A model generated the notes under the pieces. The model was given only the letters and a program-made list of their open reading frames with translations. It ran no database searches and was not told the origin of the DNA. From contig NZ_JAIQDB010000001.1 of NCBI RefSeq assembly GCF_020037475.1, forward strand, positions 992,001 to 1,056,000: 64,000 nucleotides of DNA, in the 5' to 3' direction. Every line of letters begins with the position of its first letter. Position 1 is the stretch's first letter. The translations under genes and the position numbers were made by a program. Source of the stretch: Sutcliffiella deserti. Its GTDB lineage: Bacteria > Bacillota > Bacilli > Bacillales > Bacillaceae_I. This document shows, one piece after another, positions 33,308 through 42,089 of this stretch.

Positions 33308-33450
33308 TTGCTTAATCTTTTGAGAGCGGGGGAACCATAATAGTATCCGGTAATATTGCGGATATTTGGGGTGAATCGTAAAAAACGAAGAGGACTCTCA
33401 TCCTCTAACCCGACAGCTAACCTCGTAAGCTTATTGAGAGAAGGGTCTAA
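33308..33450 (+). ncRNA. c-di-AMP riboswitch (ydaO/yuaA leader)
   Basis: The conserved blocks of the ydaO/yuaA class are clear: GAGAGCGGGGGAACC near 33322, GGGGTGAATCG at 33368-33378, then CTCTAACCCGACAGCTAACC and CTCGTAAGC at 33412-33430, and the closing GAGAGAAGGG. It is on the plus strand, 113 nt before ktrA. In B. subtilis the same riboswitch precedes ktrAB (yuaA). Binding of c-di-AMP turns the genes off. Confidence 0.95.
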
Positions 33451-33461
33451 TTTATGGATTA

Positions 33462-33501
33462 GGGGCCATTCTTTGTGTTTTCAAGGAACGGTCTTTTTTA
33501 T
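33462..33501 (+). terminator. Expression-platform terminator of the c-di-AMP riboswitch
   Basis: GGCCATTCTTT pairs with AAGGAACGGTC (one mismatch, G:U pairs), followed by T6 at 33493. It is the OFF-state terminator. Confidence 0.75.
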
Positions 33502-33562
33502 GTTAATATAGGTGCTACTTTAGGATAAATTCAAGAAAGCCTTTACGAAAGAAGGAATACAG

Positions 33563-34219
33563 ATGAAAAAACAGTTTGCCGTTATTGGTTTAGGACGATT
33601 CGGAGGCAGCATAGTGGAAGAGTTCTCCACGCTTGGAGTAGAAGTGCTTGCTATAGACAAAGATGCAGATAATATTGATAAAATTAGCCAGTTTGCTACT
33701 CATGCTGTTCAAGGAAATGCTACAGATGAAGGATTACTAAACTCTCTTGGCTTACGTAATTTTGACCATGCTATTGTATCTATGGGAGACGATATTGAAT
33801 CCAGCATTCTGTGTAGTCTTCTGCTCAAAGAAATGGGTCTAAAACAGGTGTGGGTAAAAGCAACGAATAAATACCATCAGAAGGTTTTGGAGAAAATCGG
33901 GGTAGACCGCATCATCCAACCAGAAAGAGATATGGCAAAAAGAATTGCTCATCATGTTATATCCGATAAAATAATCGATTACATCGAACTCTCAGATAAT
34001 CACAGTATTGCAGAACTATACGCATCGAAAAAAGTAGCAAACAAAGATTTGATGGAATTAGACATCCGAGCCAGATTTGGATGTACCTTAATCGGCATCC
34101 AACGAAACGGGGATATTATCCTATCTCCTGCAGCAGACGAAATTATTCAAGAAGGTGACTTGATGATTATATTGGGTCGAAATGAAGATATTCACCGCTT
34201 TGAAGAAGTTGGGGTTTAA
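33563..34219 (+). CDS. ktrA: Ktr potassium uptake system, regulatory subunit KtrA
   Basis: A 218-aa cytosolic RCK-domain protein that forms an octameric ring on KtrB and gates K+ uptake. The N-terminal Rossmann nucleotide site is GLGRFGGSI (residues 9-17) with the acidic IDKDADN after strand 2. The C-terminal RCK_C domain (about 135-215) is the known c-di-AMP site. RBS AAGAAGGAAT is 8 nt before the ATG. ktrB follows after 3 bp. K+ import is thus controlled twice by c-di-AMP: at the RNA (riboswitch) and, from knowledge of the family, at the protein. Confidence 0.95.
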   Translation: MKKQFAVIGLGRFGGSIVEEFSTLGVEVLAIDKDADNIDKISQFATHAVQGNATDEGLLNSLGLRNFDHAIVSMGDDIESSILCSLLLKEMGLKQVWVKATNKYHQKVLEKIGVDRIIQPERDMAKRIAHHVISDKIIDYIELSDNHSIAELYASKKVANKDLMELDIRARFGCTLIGIQRNGDIILSPAADEIIQEGDLMIILGRNEDIHRFEEVGV

Positions 34220-34222
34220 ACA

Positions 34223-35542
34223 ATGCGTAAAAACAAGTTAAAACTAAGTCCTCCTCAACTATTAGTTATAGTTTTTGTAGTTTTTGTGTTTCTTGGAACA
34301 CTATTCTTGTTGCTTCCTGTATCTACTACCGATAATATCTCTTTTATTAACGCATTATTTACTGCTACATCTGCTATGACTGTAACAGGGCTGATAGTGG
34401 TGGATACCCCTGTAGCTTTTACCACCTTTGGCCAAATAGTGATAATGTTTTTAATTCAAATTGGTGGTATTGGAATTATGACCTTCGCTGTTTTAATCTT
34501 TATGATGCTCGGCAAAAAGATTGGTTTTCAAGAGAGATTAGTTCTGCAGCAAGCTTTAAATCAATCATCTCTTGGGGGAATTGTTCTACTTGTTCGTAGA
34601 GTAATCATCTTCTCTTTCTTGATTCAAGGAACAGCTGCTCTCATTTTATTTTATCGCTGGATTCCTGAATATGGCTGGGGAGAAGGCATCTACTTAAGTA
34701 TTTTCCATGTGGTTTCAGCTTTTAACAATGCTGGTTTTGCTTTATGGTCTGATGGTTTAATGCAATATGTAGGAGATCCTGTAATTAACATTGTTATCTC
34801 CTTCCTATTCATTATTGGGGGAATAGGTTTTACAGTACTGACAGATCTATGGTACACCAAGGAGCATAGAAAGCTGTCCCTTCACACAAAAATCATGCTA
34901 TATGGCACGCTTGGAATTAACCTATTAGCAATGCTTATCTTCTTTACCTTAGAATTCTATAACCCTAATACTCTCGCAAATCTAAATATAATAGAGAAAC
35001 TTTATGCTTCTTATTTCCAAGCGGTAACACCTAGAACCGCTGGCTTTAACACGATTGACATTGGGTCAATGGAGACACCATCCATTCTCTTTATGATATT
35101 GCTGATGTTTATCGGTGCCGGTAGCACATCAACCGGTGGAGGAATAAAGCTAACAACGTTTCTTATTATTATGCTAGCTGTTGTCTCGTTCATTAGAAGA
35201 AAACCCGAGATTAGGATTTTTAGAAGGTCCATCCATCAGATAAATGTTTACAAGTCACTTTCAATAACTATGATAAGTCTTCTATTTGTTTTTTTATCAT
35301 TATTTATTTTAACCATAACTGAAAACAAAGACTTTCTTCTTATTCTTTTTGAAGTAGTTTCCGCCTTTGGGACAGTGGGACTTTCCATGGGTATTACCTC
35401 GAGTCTTAGCGAAATCGGAAAATGTGTTATTATTTTTATTATGCTTCTTGGGAAACTGGGACCGCTGACATTAGCCTACACCCTGGCAAAACCAACTCCA
35501 GCTAAAATTCGCTACCCAGCAGAAGATGTCTTAACAGGCTAA
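34223..35542 (+). CDS. ktrB: Ktr potassium uptake system, channel subunit KtrB
   Basis: A 439-aa membrane protein of the TrkH/KtrB family with four M1-P-M2 units. The selectivity-filter turns can be seen in the four P loops: TATSAMTVTGL, VSAFNNAGFAL, TPRTAGFNTI and SAFGTVGLS. The gate glycine loop is in FIGAGSTSTGGGIKLTT. It imports K+ with Na+. It starts 3 bp after ktrA, with TTGGGG of that gene as the ribosome binding site. A strong terminator follows. Confidence 0.95.
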   Translation: MRKNKLKLSPPQLLVIVFVVFVFLGTLFLLLPVSTTDNISFINALFTATSAMTVTGLIVVDTPVAFTTFGQIVIMFLIQIGGIGIMTFAVLIFMMLGKKIGFQERLVLQQALNQSSLGGIVLLVRRVIIFSFLIQGTAALILFYRWIPEYGWGEGIYLSIFHVVSAFNNAGFALWSDGLMQYVGDPVINIVISFLFIIGGIGFTVLTDLWYTKEHRKLSLHTKIMLYGTLGINLLAMLIFFTLEFYNPNTLANLNIIEKLYASYFQAVTPRTAGFNTIDIGSMETPSILFMILLMFIGAGSTSTGGGIKLTTFLIIMLAVVSFIRRKPEIRIFRRSIHQINVYKSLSITMISLLFVFLSLFILTITENKDFLLILFEVVSAFGTVGLSMGITSSLSEIGKCVIIFIMLLGKLGPLTLAYTLAKPTPAKIRYPAEDVLTG

Positions 35543-35554
35543 TTCTAATCAAAC

Positions 35555-35593
35555 AAAAGCTCCTGCTCACCCAAAGTGAATGGAGCTTTTTTT
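35555..35593 (+). terminator. Terminator of the ktrAB operon
   Basis: AAAGCTCC (35556-35563) pairs with GGAGCTTT (35582-35589), extended by inner TCAC/GTGA pairing, followed by T6. Confidence 0.88.
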
Positions 35594-35694
35594 AAGCTCA
35601 TTTCTTAAAGATCGTTGCTGTAAGCCTAATTAAAAAAATTACCTTTCCTAGGGGCCTGGCCCCATTTTCCATTTCCATCCAAATTAAACACATC

Positions 35695-35724
35695 AAAAAA
35701 AGCGATTCTCTAATAGAATCGCTT
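35695..35724 (-). terminator. Terminator overlapping the stop of the 158-aa gene
   Basis: AGCGATTCT (35701-35709) pairs with AGAATCGCT (35715-35723), with A6 beside it. The stop codon (35710-35712) is in the loop. Confidence 0.8.
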
Positions 35725-36186
35725 GCTAAATCCTTCTTCAATTAAATATTGTTTTGCTTCGTTATAAGATAAGAATGTGCCATCGAGATTAGGTCCAGCA
35801 TATACATTCCACATATCGTCTTCCTGTATCAACATAAGCGTCTGATCTTCGTCATTCTTCCATTTTTCATCCTTGAAATTCTCTGTTTGCACCACAACTT
35901 CTTCATCGGCATCTTTCATCTTTTCAATTGTTTTACCAATGATATCCCGCAGTTTTTCTTCGGTAAATTCACGAATGTTTACCATGCCTTTTTCATCTAT
36001 AGAATATTCTTTTAGACCCCTTGCATACACAAAGCCATTGCCATTGGGATGTAGATGATAAACAACATTCTTTTTATCACTAGCACTCTCTTCAAATTGA
36101 TAATTAACACGTTTTAATGAAACATCCTTCCTTTTTAGCTCTGGAAAGGATTTAATTATTGCAAGTTTTTGTTCAAATGTTAACAT
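35710..36186 (-). CDS. Hypothetical cytosolic protein, 158 aa
   Basis: Not recognised by name. A charged soluble protein: a short N-terminal helix (LTFEQKLAIIKSFPEL), strands (VVYHLHPNGNGFVYARGL), an acidic helix (REFTEEKLRDIIGKTIEKMK) and a C-terminal domain with LMLIQEDDMWNVYAGPNLDG and FLSYNEAKQYLIEEGF. The last is reminiscent of small domains that fold around WNVYAGxN. The ATG at 36186 follows TTGGAGG. Single gene with its own terminator. Confidence 0.75.
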   Translation of the reverse strand: MLTFEQKLAIIKSFPELKRKDVSLKRVNYQFEESASDKKNVVYHLHPNGNGFVYARGLKEYSIDEKGMVNIREFTEEKLRDIIGKTIEKMKDADEEVVVQTENFKDEKWKNDEDQTLMLIQEDDMWNVYAGPNLDGTFLSYNEAKQYLIEEGFSKRFY

Positions 36187-36254
36187 AGTGCCTCCAAGAA
36201 AATATATTTCAATATGCTTATATTATATCATTTTAATTTTTTTATCCAAAGAAA

Positions 36255-37421
36255 TTAAGTGAAAACGTATTTCCTTGTCCTAAGTTGCACATTCAATACT
36301 ATTCCAATAGCAATCATATAAGTAAGCAAGGAACTTCCACCATAACTGAAGAACGGTAAAGGGATACCTGTAATCGGTAATAACCCTACAGTCATGCCTA
36401 CATTTTGAAAAACCTGAAATGTTATCATTCCAATGATACCTGTGCATAAATACGACCCATATGGATCGTGACATTGAAGGGCAACAAAGGTGATTTTATA
36501 TAACAAAAGGAAGAATAAAGATAAAACGACAATTGCACCCATAAAACCAAACTGATTGGCTATGGCCGAAAAAATGAAATCTGTATGCGCTTCAGGTAAA
36601 TAAACATTCATTGATCCATACCCTGCGCCAATATACTCTCCTGAGCCAATGGCCAACAAAGAGCGAACTAGCTGAAATCCTTGAGCATCTTGATACTCAT
36701 ATGGGTTAAGCCATCCGTAGAACCGATTCAACTGGTACTCTGGAATTAGATAGGAATGGAAAAACTCAGGAAATTGAAAGAAGATATACAGAAAAAGCCC
36801 TGCTGCTGCAATTCCAATTATGCAAATCCCAGCAATGATGCTCCAACGAATTCCAGAAACCAAAATCAATGCGGCAATGATAGACAGATAAACCATGGTT
36901 GTCCCCATGTCCGGTTGCTTAGCTACTAGAAGAAGCGGTACCATGGAGGCAGCTAATATTTTAAATAGAAGATAAAAGCTGTCCTTTAATTCAGGTTCTT
37001 CAAATTTAGCCCGGTGGTCTGCAATTATTTTACTAAGCACAAGAATCAAAGAAATTTTCATTAATTCTGAGGGCTGAATATTCCCAAGACCCGGTAAGTA
37101 GTACCAGCTTGTAGCACCTTTAATGTTCAGAACGAGACTGCTTGGAATATTAAACTCTAAACCCAAAAGTAAGATTACTCCGAGGGCGTAAGTAATCCAG
37201 GCAAGATTACGCAAATAATCAAAATGGATGGATAAGGAAATTCCGATTCCTACAGCTCCGACCAGAAACCACACTAATTGTTTTTCCATAAAATTAATAC
37301 CCTGAAGATTAGCCGGTAAAGTAGGTTCAATACTATCTAAAGCGATTAAGCTTGCTAACACCATCAAAAGCATGAGGAAGATTAAGGTACCGTCCAATTG
37401 CTGCTTGTCTTTATACTCCAT
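36255..37421 (-). CDS. FtsW/RodA/SpoVE family peptidoglycan polymerase
   Basis: A 388-aa SEDS protein with ten membrane helices. It polymerises lipid II together with a class B PBP. The motifs NIKGATSWYYLPGLGNIQPSE, the large extracellular loop with the catalytic Asp (AHTDFIFSAIANQFGFMG) and the end GIPLPFFSYGGSSLLTYM are all present. The length and loop resemble RodA rather than FtsW. It is alone, away from cell-shape or division clusters, so it may be a RodA paralogue. RBS GGAGTAG is 9 nt before the ATG. Confidence 0.9.
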   Translation of the reverse strand: MEYKDKQQLDGTLIFLMLLMVLASLIALDSIEPTLPANLQGINFMEKQLVWFLVGAVGIGISLSIHFDYLRNLAWITYALGVILLLGLEFNIPSSLVLNIKGATSWYYLPGLGNIQPSELMKISLILVLSKIIADHRAKFEEPELKDSFYLLFKILAASMVPLLLVAKQPDMGTTMVYLSIIAALILVSGIRWSIIAGICIIGIAAAGLFLYIFFQFPEFFHSYLIPEYQLNRFYGWLNPYEYQDAQGFQLVRSLLAIGSGEYIGAGYGSMNVYLPEAHTDFIFSAIANQFGFMGAIVVLSLFFLLLYKITFVALQCHDPYGSYLCTGIIGMITFQVFQNVGMTVGLLPITGIPLPFFSYGGSSLLTYMIAIGIVLNVQLRTRKYVFT

Positions 37422-37663
37422 TCATTTCTACTCCATTTTATTAAAGCTTCGAATTATCCAAGCTTTGTATATTATTATTTCTTTGAGAACGTTCTATTGT
37501 ATAATAAATGTATTGTTTCATAACGATTAAATCATATGCGACAAAGCAGATAACGTCAATATATATCATTGTTTTAAGTTTATGTATTTTTAACCAAAGG
37601 GAATGGTTTATAAATGACTGGGGGAAATTACTACTATTAAATTATCTTAGGAGGAAACAATTT

Positions 37664-38896
37664 ATGATTTTTGCACTTATATTCTTCTTGTTTATGTCTT
37701 TCTTTTTATCAGGCAGCGAAACCGCTCTTACCGCAGCAAATAAAATGAAAATTCAAACACAAGCTGAAAACAATGATCTTCGCTCCCAAAGGCTGTTAGG
37801 CTTGGTGAAACGTCCTAACGAATTTATTACCGCTATTCTTATTGGTAATAATATCTCAAACATTATGCTACCAACCTTAGTTACTTTGATCGCCATTCAA
37901 TATGAATTTAATATCGGTATCGCAACAGCTGTGTTAACAGTTGTCATAATTGTATTCGCTGAAGTACTGCCAAAATCAATTGCTGCTACTTTTGCCAATA
38001 AAGTTTCATACATAGTTGCACCAGTTATATTGTTTTTAATTATAGCATTCAAGCCTTTAATTTACATACTCTCCCTTTTCACAAAGGGTATCATTCGCTT
38101 CCTTTCAAAAGGAATGATTCAGGAGGCCAGCCTTTCTAAAGAAGAACTAAAAACGATGGTTGATATTGCTTTAACAGAAGGAACCTTCTATCAAGAAGAA
38201 TCTCAGAGAATAAAAGGTGCAATTGATTTCTACACAAAAGATGTTAGGGATGCTTTAAAAACACCTAGAGTGGAAATAAACGGACTTCCTTGTGATATAA
38301 CATTTGAAGAAGCAAGAAATATTGTAATGGATAGCAGTCATTCAAGATATCCAGTGTATAAGGAAAATATGGATAATATTGTGGGTGTATTTCATGCCAA
38401 ACTGCTCCTAAATTGGTCTTTACAGCCTCATTTAACAATTAAAGACTTTATGGACGCAACACCCTTATTTGTTGCAGAGTCTACAAATATTGAAAAAGTA
38501 TTTAAAATGATGTTAAAAGAGAAAAAACACATAGCAATAGTCATAGATGAATACGGCGGAACTACTGGAATTATTAGTCATGAAGATATTATTGAAGCAA
38601 TGATAGGTCAAGAGATAGAAGATGAAACAGATGAAGAGGGAGAAATTCTTATTGAGGAATTAACGGAAACCCAAATTATCTGTCACGGGAAAATTTCCAT
38701 ACGTCGCTTTAATGAGGTATTTAAAACAAAAGTTCCAGAAGAAGAAGATACCATTGCAGGATTTCTTTATAAAGAAATCGGACATATCCCTGAACCAGGA
38801 GAAAGCATTGAATACCAGCACCTTCACTTTGAAGTGACAAACATGGAAGATAATATGTTAAAACAAGTCAAAGTTATAAAAAAGGCCTCTATCTAA
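37664..38896 (+). CDS. CNNM/CBS-domain transporter (HlyC/CorC family), copy 1
   Basis: A 410-aa protein: a CNNM membrane domain (about residues 1-185, start MIFALIFFLFMSFFLSGSET), two CBS domains (about 200-320, including HIAIVIDEYGGTTGIISHED), and a C-terminal CorC_HlyC domain (about 330-410, with EDTIAGFLYKEIGHIPEPG). The family exports Mg2+ or related divalent ions; the SGSETALTA motif lies in the ion path. The ATG at 37664 follows TTAGGAGG; a long in-frame extension to 37508 has none. It differs in size and subgroup from copy 2 at 40.1 kb. Confidence 0.88.
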   Translation: MIFALIFFLFMSFFLSGSETALTAANKMKIQTQAENNDLRSQRLLGLVKRPNEFITAILIGNNISNIMLPTLVTLIAIQYEFNIGIATAVLTVVIIVFAEVLPKSIAATFANKVSYIVAPVILFLIIAFKPLIYILSLFTKGIIRFLSKGMIQEASLSKEELKTMVDIALTEGTFYQEESQRIKGAIDFYTKDVRDALKTPRVEINGLPCDITFEEARNIVMDSSHSRYPVYKENMDNIVGVFHAKLLLNWSLQPHLTIKDFMDATPLFVAESTNIEKVFKMMLKEKKHIAIVIDEYGGTTGIISHEDIIEAMIGQEIEDETDEEGEILIEELTETQIICHGKISIRRFNEVFKTKVPEEEDTIAGFLYKEIGHIPEPGESIEYQHLHFEVTNMEDNMLKQVKVIKKASI

Positions 38897-38904
38897 CCTA
38901 AAAT

Positions 38905-38938
38905 AAAGGAGTCAACACCAAGTGTTGACTCCTTTTCC
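38905..38938. terminator. Bidirectional terminator between CNNM copy 1 and azoR
   Basis: AAGGAGTCAACAC (38906-38918) pairs with GTGTTGACTCCTT (38922-38934), a perfect 13-bp stem with T4. Confidence 0.9.
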
Positions 38939-38942
38939 TGTT

Positions 38943-39578
38943 TTAGAAGGTATGTGCCAAATCCTTAGCACGAGCTATTGCATTTTCTTTAATTTCCTCT
39001 GCTTTATCAGGCATCGCATTATGCCCTTCCACAAATAAACCATCAAAAGAAGGAACCCCAAAGAATTGCATAAGAACGGTTAAATAACGGTGTCCCATTT
39101 CCATTCCTGCTGCAGGGCCCTCAGAATAGATTCCTCCGCGTGCTTGGATATGCAGTGCCTTTTTATCTGTAAGGAGCCCTACTGGTCCTTCTGCTGTATA
39201 TTTAAAGGCCTTTCCTGCCACTGCAACTGAATCAAGGTACGCTTTCATAACCGGTGGGAAAGAAAAGTTCCATAAAGGTGTAACAAAAATGTATTTATCT
39301 GCAGAGATGAACTGCTCGGATAATTCAGAAAGACGACTAACTTTCGCTTTCTCTTCCTCTGATAGTTCTTCGAAGCCTTTACCGGTTTGTAGCTTACCCC
39401 AACCACTAAATACATCCGCATCAATATGTGGAATGTTTTCGGAATATAAATCGAGATGAACTACTTCATCTTCCTTGTTTACATCCTTATAAGTATCAAT
39501 AAAAGATTTTCCTACTGCCATGCTATAGGATTGTTTGTCATCGTGAGGATGAGCCGTGATGTATAATACTTTTGCCAA
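38943..39578 (-). CDS. azoR: FMN-dependent NADH-azoreductase
   Basis: A 211-aa flavodoxin-fold quinone/azo reductase. The start [20 protein letters not shown] binds the FMN phosphate, and [17 protein letters not shown] binds the flavin ring. A third loop, [15 protein letters not shown], also matches AzoR. The start is TTG at 39578 with GAAGGGA 10 nt upstream. B. subtilis has two such enzymes (AzoR1 and AzoR2) that remove quinones and azo dyes. A Fur-like site lies 113 bp upstream. It is a single gene. Confidence 0.92.
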   Translation of the reverse strand: MAKVLYITAHPHDDKQSYSMAVGKSFIDTYKDVNKEDEVVHLDLYSENIPHIDADVFSGWGKLQTGKGFEELSEEEKAKVSRLSELSEQFISADKYIFVTPLWNFSFPPVMKAYLDSVAVAGKAFKYTAEGPVGLLTDKKALHIQARGGIYSEGPAAGMEMGHRYLTVLMQFFGVPSFDGLFVEGHNAMPDKAEEIKENAIARAKDLAHTF

Positions 39579-39690
39579 AACAAATCTATCCCTTCTCTTA
39601 GTAAAATGTAATAATAAATAGTCTGCTCAAGAATGAAAAAATTACCAACTATCTTGAAAAGAAATATTTTTAATTCGAGATAATAATAAT

Positions 39691-39705
39691 TGATAACAAT
39701 AATCA
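39691..39705 (-). promoter_or_regulatory. Possible Fur-type operator upstream of azoR
   Basis: TGATAACAATAATCA matches the Fur 7-1-7 pattern TGATAATnATTATCA at all but two positions and sits in ATAAT-rich sequence. It is 113 bp before the azoR start. Sites like this can arise by chance in AT-rich DNA. Confidence 0.35.
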
Positions 39706-39766
39706 TTTCAAGTAATATGCCTATAAAAAAAGACTTGCCTTTATCGACAAATCTCAAACCTTCATG

Positions 39767-39919
39767 CTATTCTGCTTTATGTAGTTCAAATGGATTACCG
39801 CTAATGGATTTGCGCATGTCATCTGTCAGTACAAACGCTTCCTGACTTTCTTGTAGGTTATTTGCATCCCAATCCTCATGAACACTGCCATCATAATGAT
39901 TTAGTTTATCCTTCATCAT
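39767..39919 (-). CDS. Small acidic protein, 50 aa
   Basis: The ATG at 39919 follows GGAGGTG by 5 nt, and a second ATG is the next codon. The product MMKDKLNHYDGSVHEDWDAN and the rest (to ISGNPFELHKAE) is hydrophilic, rich in Asp, Glu and Asn, without a membrane segment. I do not recognise it. It may be a small stress or spore protein. The binding site and protein-like codon use are the support. Confidence 0.6.
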   Translation of the reverse strand: MMKDKLNHYDGSVHEDWDANNLQESQEAFVLTDDMRKSISGNPFELHKAE

Positions 39920-40073
39920 GTTCACACCTCCATTAGTTATATAAGTCCTCCTACATAGTATATACAATTTATTACACCTTATTAGTCGAAATAGGTCGAA
40001 AGTAATGAATATTTTTTGGTATTTTTTTCACAAAAAAAACATTGCTTCAAGTATGAAGCAATGCCTGTTTATG

Positions 40074-41393
40074 TTATTTACTCTCAGATAGCACACCGAT
40101 TTTTAGTTCCACCATCTTTACCTGATGATTATCCATTTCAAGGACAGACCAGATATGGTCACCTTGTTGATAAGTTCCGTCAGAATCCTCTTCAGCATTC
40201 TGCATTTGAACTTGTATCCAACCGCCAATTGTGTCGATATCTTCGCTTTCATAGAATTTAATTCCAAATTCCTGTTCTAGTTCAGATAGGAGTACGCGAC
40301 CATTGATAGAATAGACACCCTCAGTTTGCTGCTCTATTTCAGGAACTTCATCTTCATCAAATTCATCACGAATCTCACCGACAATTTCCTCTAATATATC
40401 TTCCATTGATAAAATACCTGCTGTTCCCCCGTATTCATCAATTACAAGTGCGATATGGAAATGTTCAGCCTGCATTTTTAATAATGCATCTTGCAAGGAT
40501 GTGAATTCATGTATGAGAGGCAGCTCATGGATAAAATCCGTTAATTGACTTTCACGACCTGCAACAATACTTGTTAGCATTTCTTTTACATTGACACATC
40601 CGATTATATTATCTTTATCGCCATCTTCTGTGACAGGATAACGAGTATATTGATGTTCTTCAATAACTGCGATAATATCTTCACGTGTGAAGGTTTGAGA
40701 TAGTGTGACCATTTGAACACGAGGAACCATAATGTCCTTCGCAACTCTTTCATCAAAGGTAAAAATATTCTTCATATAGGATAGTTCTGCCTGATTAATT
40801 TCTCCGCTTTCAAAGCTTTGAGCCATTATTAATTTTAATTCCTCTTCGGAGTGTGCTTGATCATGGCCTGCAGGCTGGACTCCAAAAGCACGAAGCAAAA
40901 TACGTGCTGATCCGTTTAATGTCCAGATCAAAGGATACATCAATTTACCAAACCAATACAAGGGAGCAGCAAGTGTTAATGTCATTTTTTCAGCAAACTG
41001 GATTGCCAATGTCTTTGGAGCAAGCTCTCCGACAACCACATGCAAGAAAGTAACTAAAGAGAACGCAACAGCATACGAAATGAAATCAGTTAAGCCAGGT
41101 GAAGCTCCTATCGCTTCAAAAAGCGGTAATAATAGTCCCTCTACTGTAGGCTTCCCGAGCATCCCCAGACCTAAAGCTGTAACTGTGATACCTAACTGAC
41201 AGGCAGATAAATAATAATCAAGATCATTGATTAATTTTTTTGCAACAATCGCTTTTTTGTTTCCTTCTGCAATCAACTGATCAATACGTGACATACGTAC
41301 CTTTACTACTGCAAACTCTGAACCTACGAAGAAAGCCGTTAGTGCAATCAATAATGCAACTAAAAGCAAGTTAATAATCGTTATACTGTCCAA
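40074..41393 (-). CDS. CNNM/CBS-domain transporter, copy 2, under a Mn2+ riboswitch
   Basis: A 439-aa protein of the CNNM-CBS-CorC_HlyC class: membrane domain (about 1-180; ALTAFFVGSEFAVVKVRMSR, YLSACQLGITVTALGLGMLG), CBS pair (about 205-330; HIALVIDEYGGTAGILSMED), and CorC_HlyC domain (about 350-430). The start is TTG at 41393 with AGAGGGA upstream, though GTG at 41420 after ACGGAGGTG... is a rival. B. subtilis YhdP/YugS are similar. The leader is a yybP-ykoY riboswitch, so it is expected to be induced by Mn2+. That points to a Mn2+ export or tolerance role (inference). Confidence 0.88.
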   Translation of the reverse strand: MDSITIINLLLVALLIALTAFFVGSEFAVVKVRMSRIDQLIAEGNKKAIVAKKLINDLDYYLSACQLGITVTALGLGMLGKPTVEGLLLPLFEAIGASPGLTDFISYAVAFSLVTFLHVVVGELAPKTLAIQFAEKMTLTLAAPLYWFGKLMYPLIWTLNGSARILLRAFGVQPAGHDQAHSEEELKLIMAQSFESGEINQAELSYMKNIFTFDERVAKDIMVPRVQMVTLSQTFTREDIIAVIEEHQYTRYPVTEDGDKDNIIGCVNVKEMLTSIVAGRESQLTDFIHELPLIHEFTSLQDALLKMQAEHFHIALVIDEYGGTAGILSMEDILEEIVGEIRDEFDEDEVPEIEQQTEGVYSINGRVLLSELEQEFGIKFYESEDIDTIGGWIQVQMQNAEEDSDGTYQQGDHIWSVLEMDNHQVKMVELKIGVLSESK

Positions 41394-41502
41394 TAGATTC
41401 CCTCTTAATGAGGGATTCACCTCCGTGAAATTTTCATTTTTTCTGATATTAGGTAATTACTTATTAATAATTTTAAATGATGATACGTCCCTCCCGCAAA
41501 CA

Positions 41503-41544
41503 ATAAAAAACCTTCACCATCCTAGTTAGTCGGTAAAGGTTTTC
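41503..41544 (-). terminator. Expression-platform terminator, Mn2+ riboswitch 1
   Basis: On the minus strand AACCTTTACC pairs with GGTGAAGGTT, followed by T6. Located between the aptamer and the CNNM copy 2 gene. Confidence 0.8.
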
Positions 41545-41547
41545 CCA

Positions 41548-41672
41548 TCTATATCACCTTTACCTAATAGGCAAAGGTCTCGCAAACAACAATAATTGTT
41601 GCCAGTTAAGCCAATGATACACAACCCATTTGAATGGACGACATAACTGTAGCTACTCCCCTTTGGAGTATT
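41548..41672 (-). ncRNA. Mn2+ riboswitch 1 (yybP-ykoY class)
   Basis: Read on the minus strand, the aptamer begins CAAAGGGGAGTAGCTACAGT, continues through TGGCAAC, and closes with TTTGCGAGACCTTTGCC. These are the conserved loops of the yybP-ykoY class that sense Mn2+. In this class Mn2+ binding relieves termination and raises expression of Mn2+ exporters or related proteins. It lies directly before the CNNM/CBS gene. Confidence 0.92.
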
Positions 41673-42049
41673 ATAGGCTCTTTAAAGAGCAATAGTTTCA
41701 CTCTTAAACTATTACTTTAATAATATAAGAATTGTGATAAAAAGTCAACTTCAACTAGCGTGCATTTAGCAGATTAGTGAGGTATCAATAGTTGTTGAGA
41801 AAAGTGGATATTTTCTTATGGACAAAGGACGCAACCTCCTTATAGCTACTTCGTTATCGGCTTTTTTGGGTAAATCATTCGGTCTCCGTCTTGCTTTTCA
41901 TGTACCTGCTTTTCGTTTTCTGGTACATCCTCCAGCCTCCACCTTGCTTTTCATGTAATAGTTCTACTTTTTCTGGTATCTCATCCGTCCCTCACCTTAC
42001 TTTTCATGTATTTACTCCACTTCTTCTTCCACATTTACCTTAACTAAAA
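41673..42049. repeat. Intergenic region with three 53-bp direct repeats
   Basis: CTTGCTTTTCATGTA or its variant CTTACTTTTCATGTA starts at 41890, 41943 and 41996, an exact 53-bp period; the bases between are degenerate. No gene is supported in the region. Confidence 0.7.
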
Positions 42050-42089
42050 AAAGGTAAAGAAAAACATGGAATACATGTTTTTCTTTACT
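42050..42089 (-). terminator. Terminator of the Mn2+ riboswitch 2 operon
   Basis: Perfect 14-bp stem TAAAGAAAAACATG (42055-42068) with CATGTTTTTCTTTA (42074-42087), starting directly after the stop at 42090. Confidence 0.88.

Noticed and set aside
35650..35676. GGGGCCTGGCCCC palindrome as a terminator
   Set aside because: It has no T-run and lies between two better terminators; perhaps a chance or REP-like motif.
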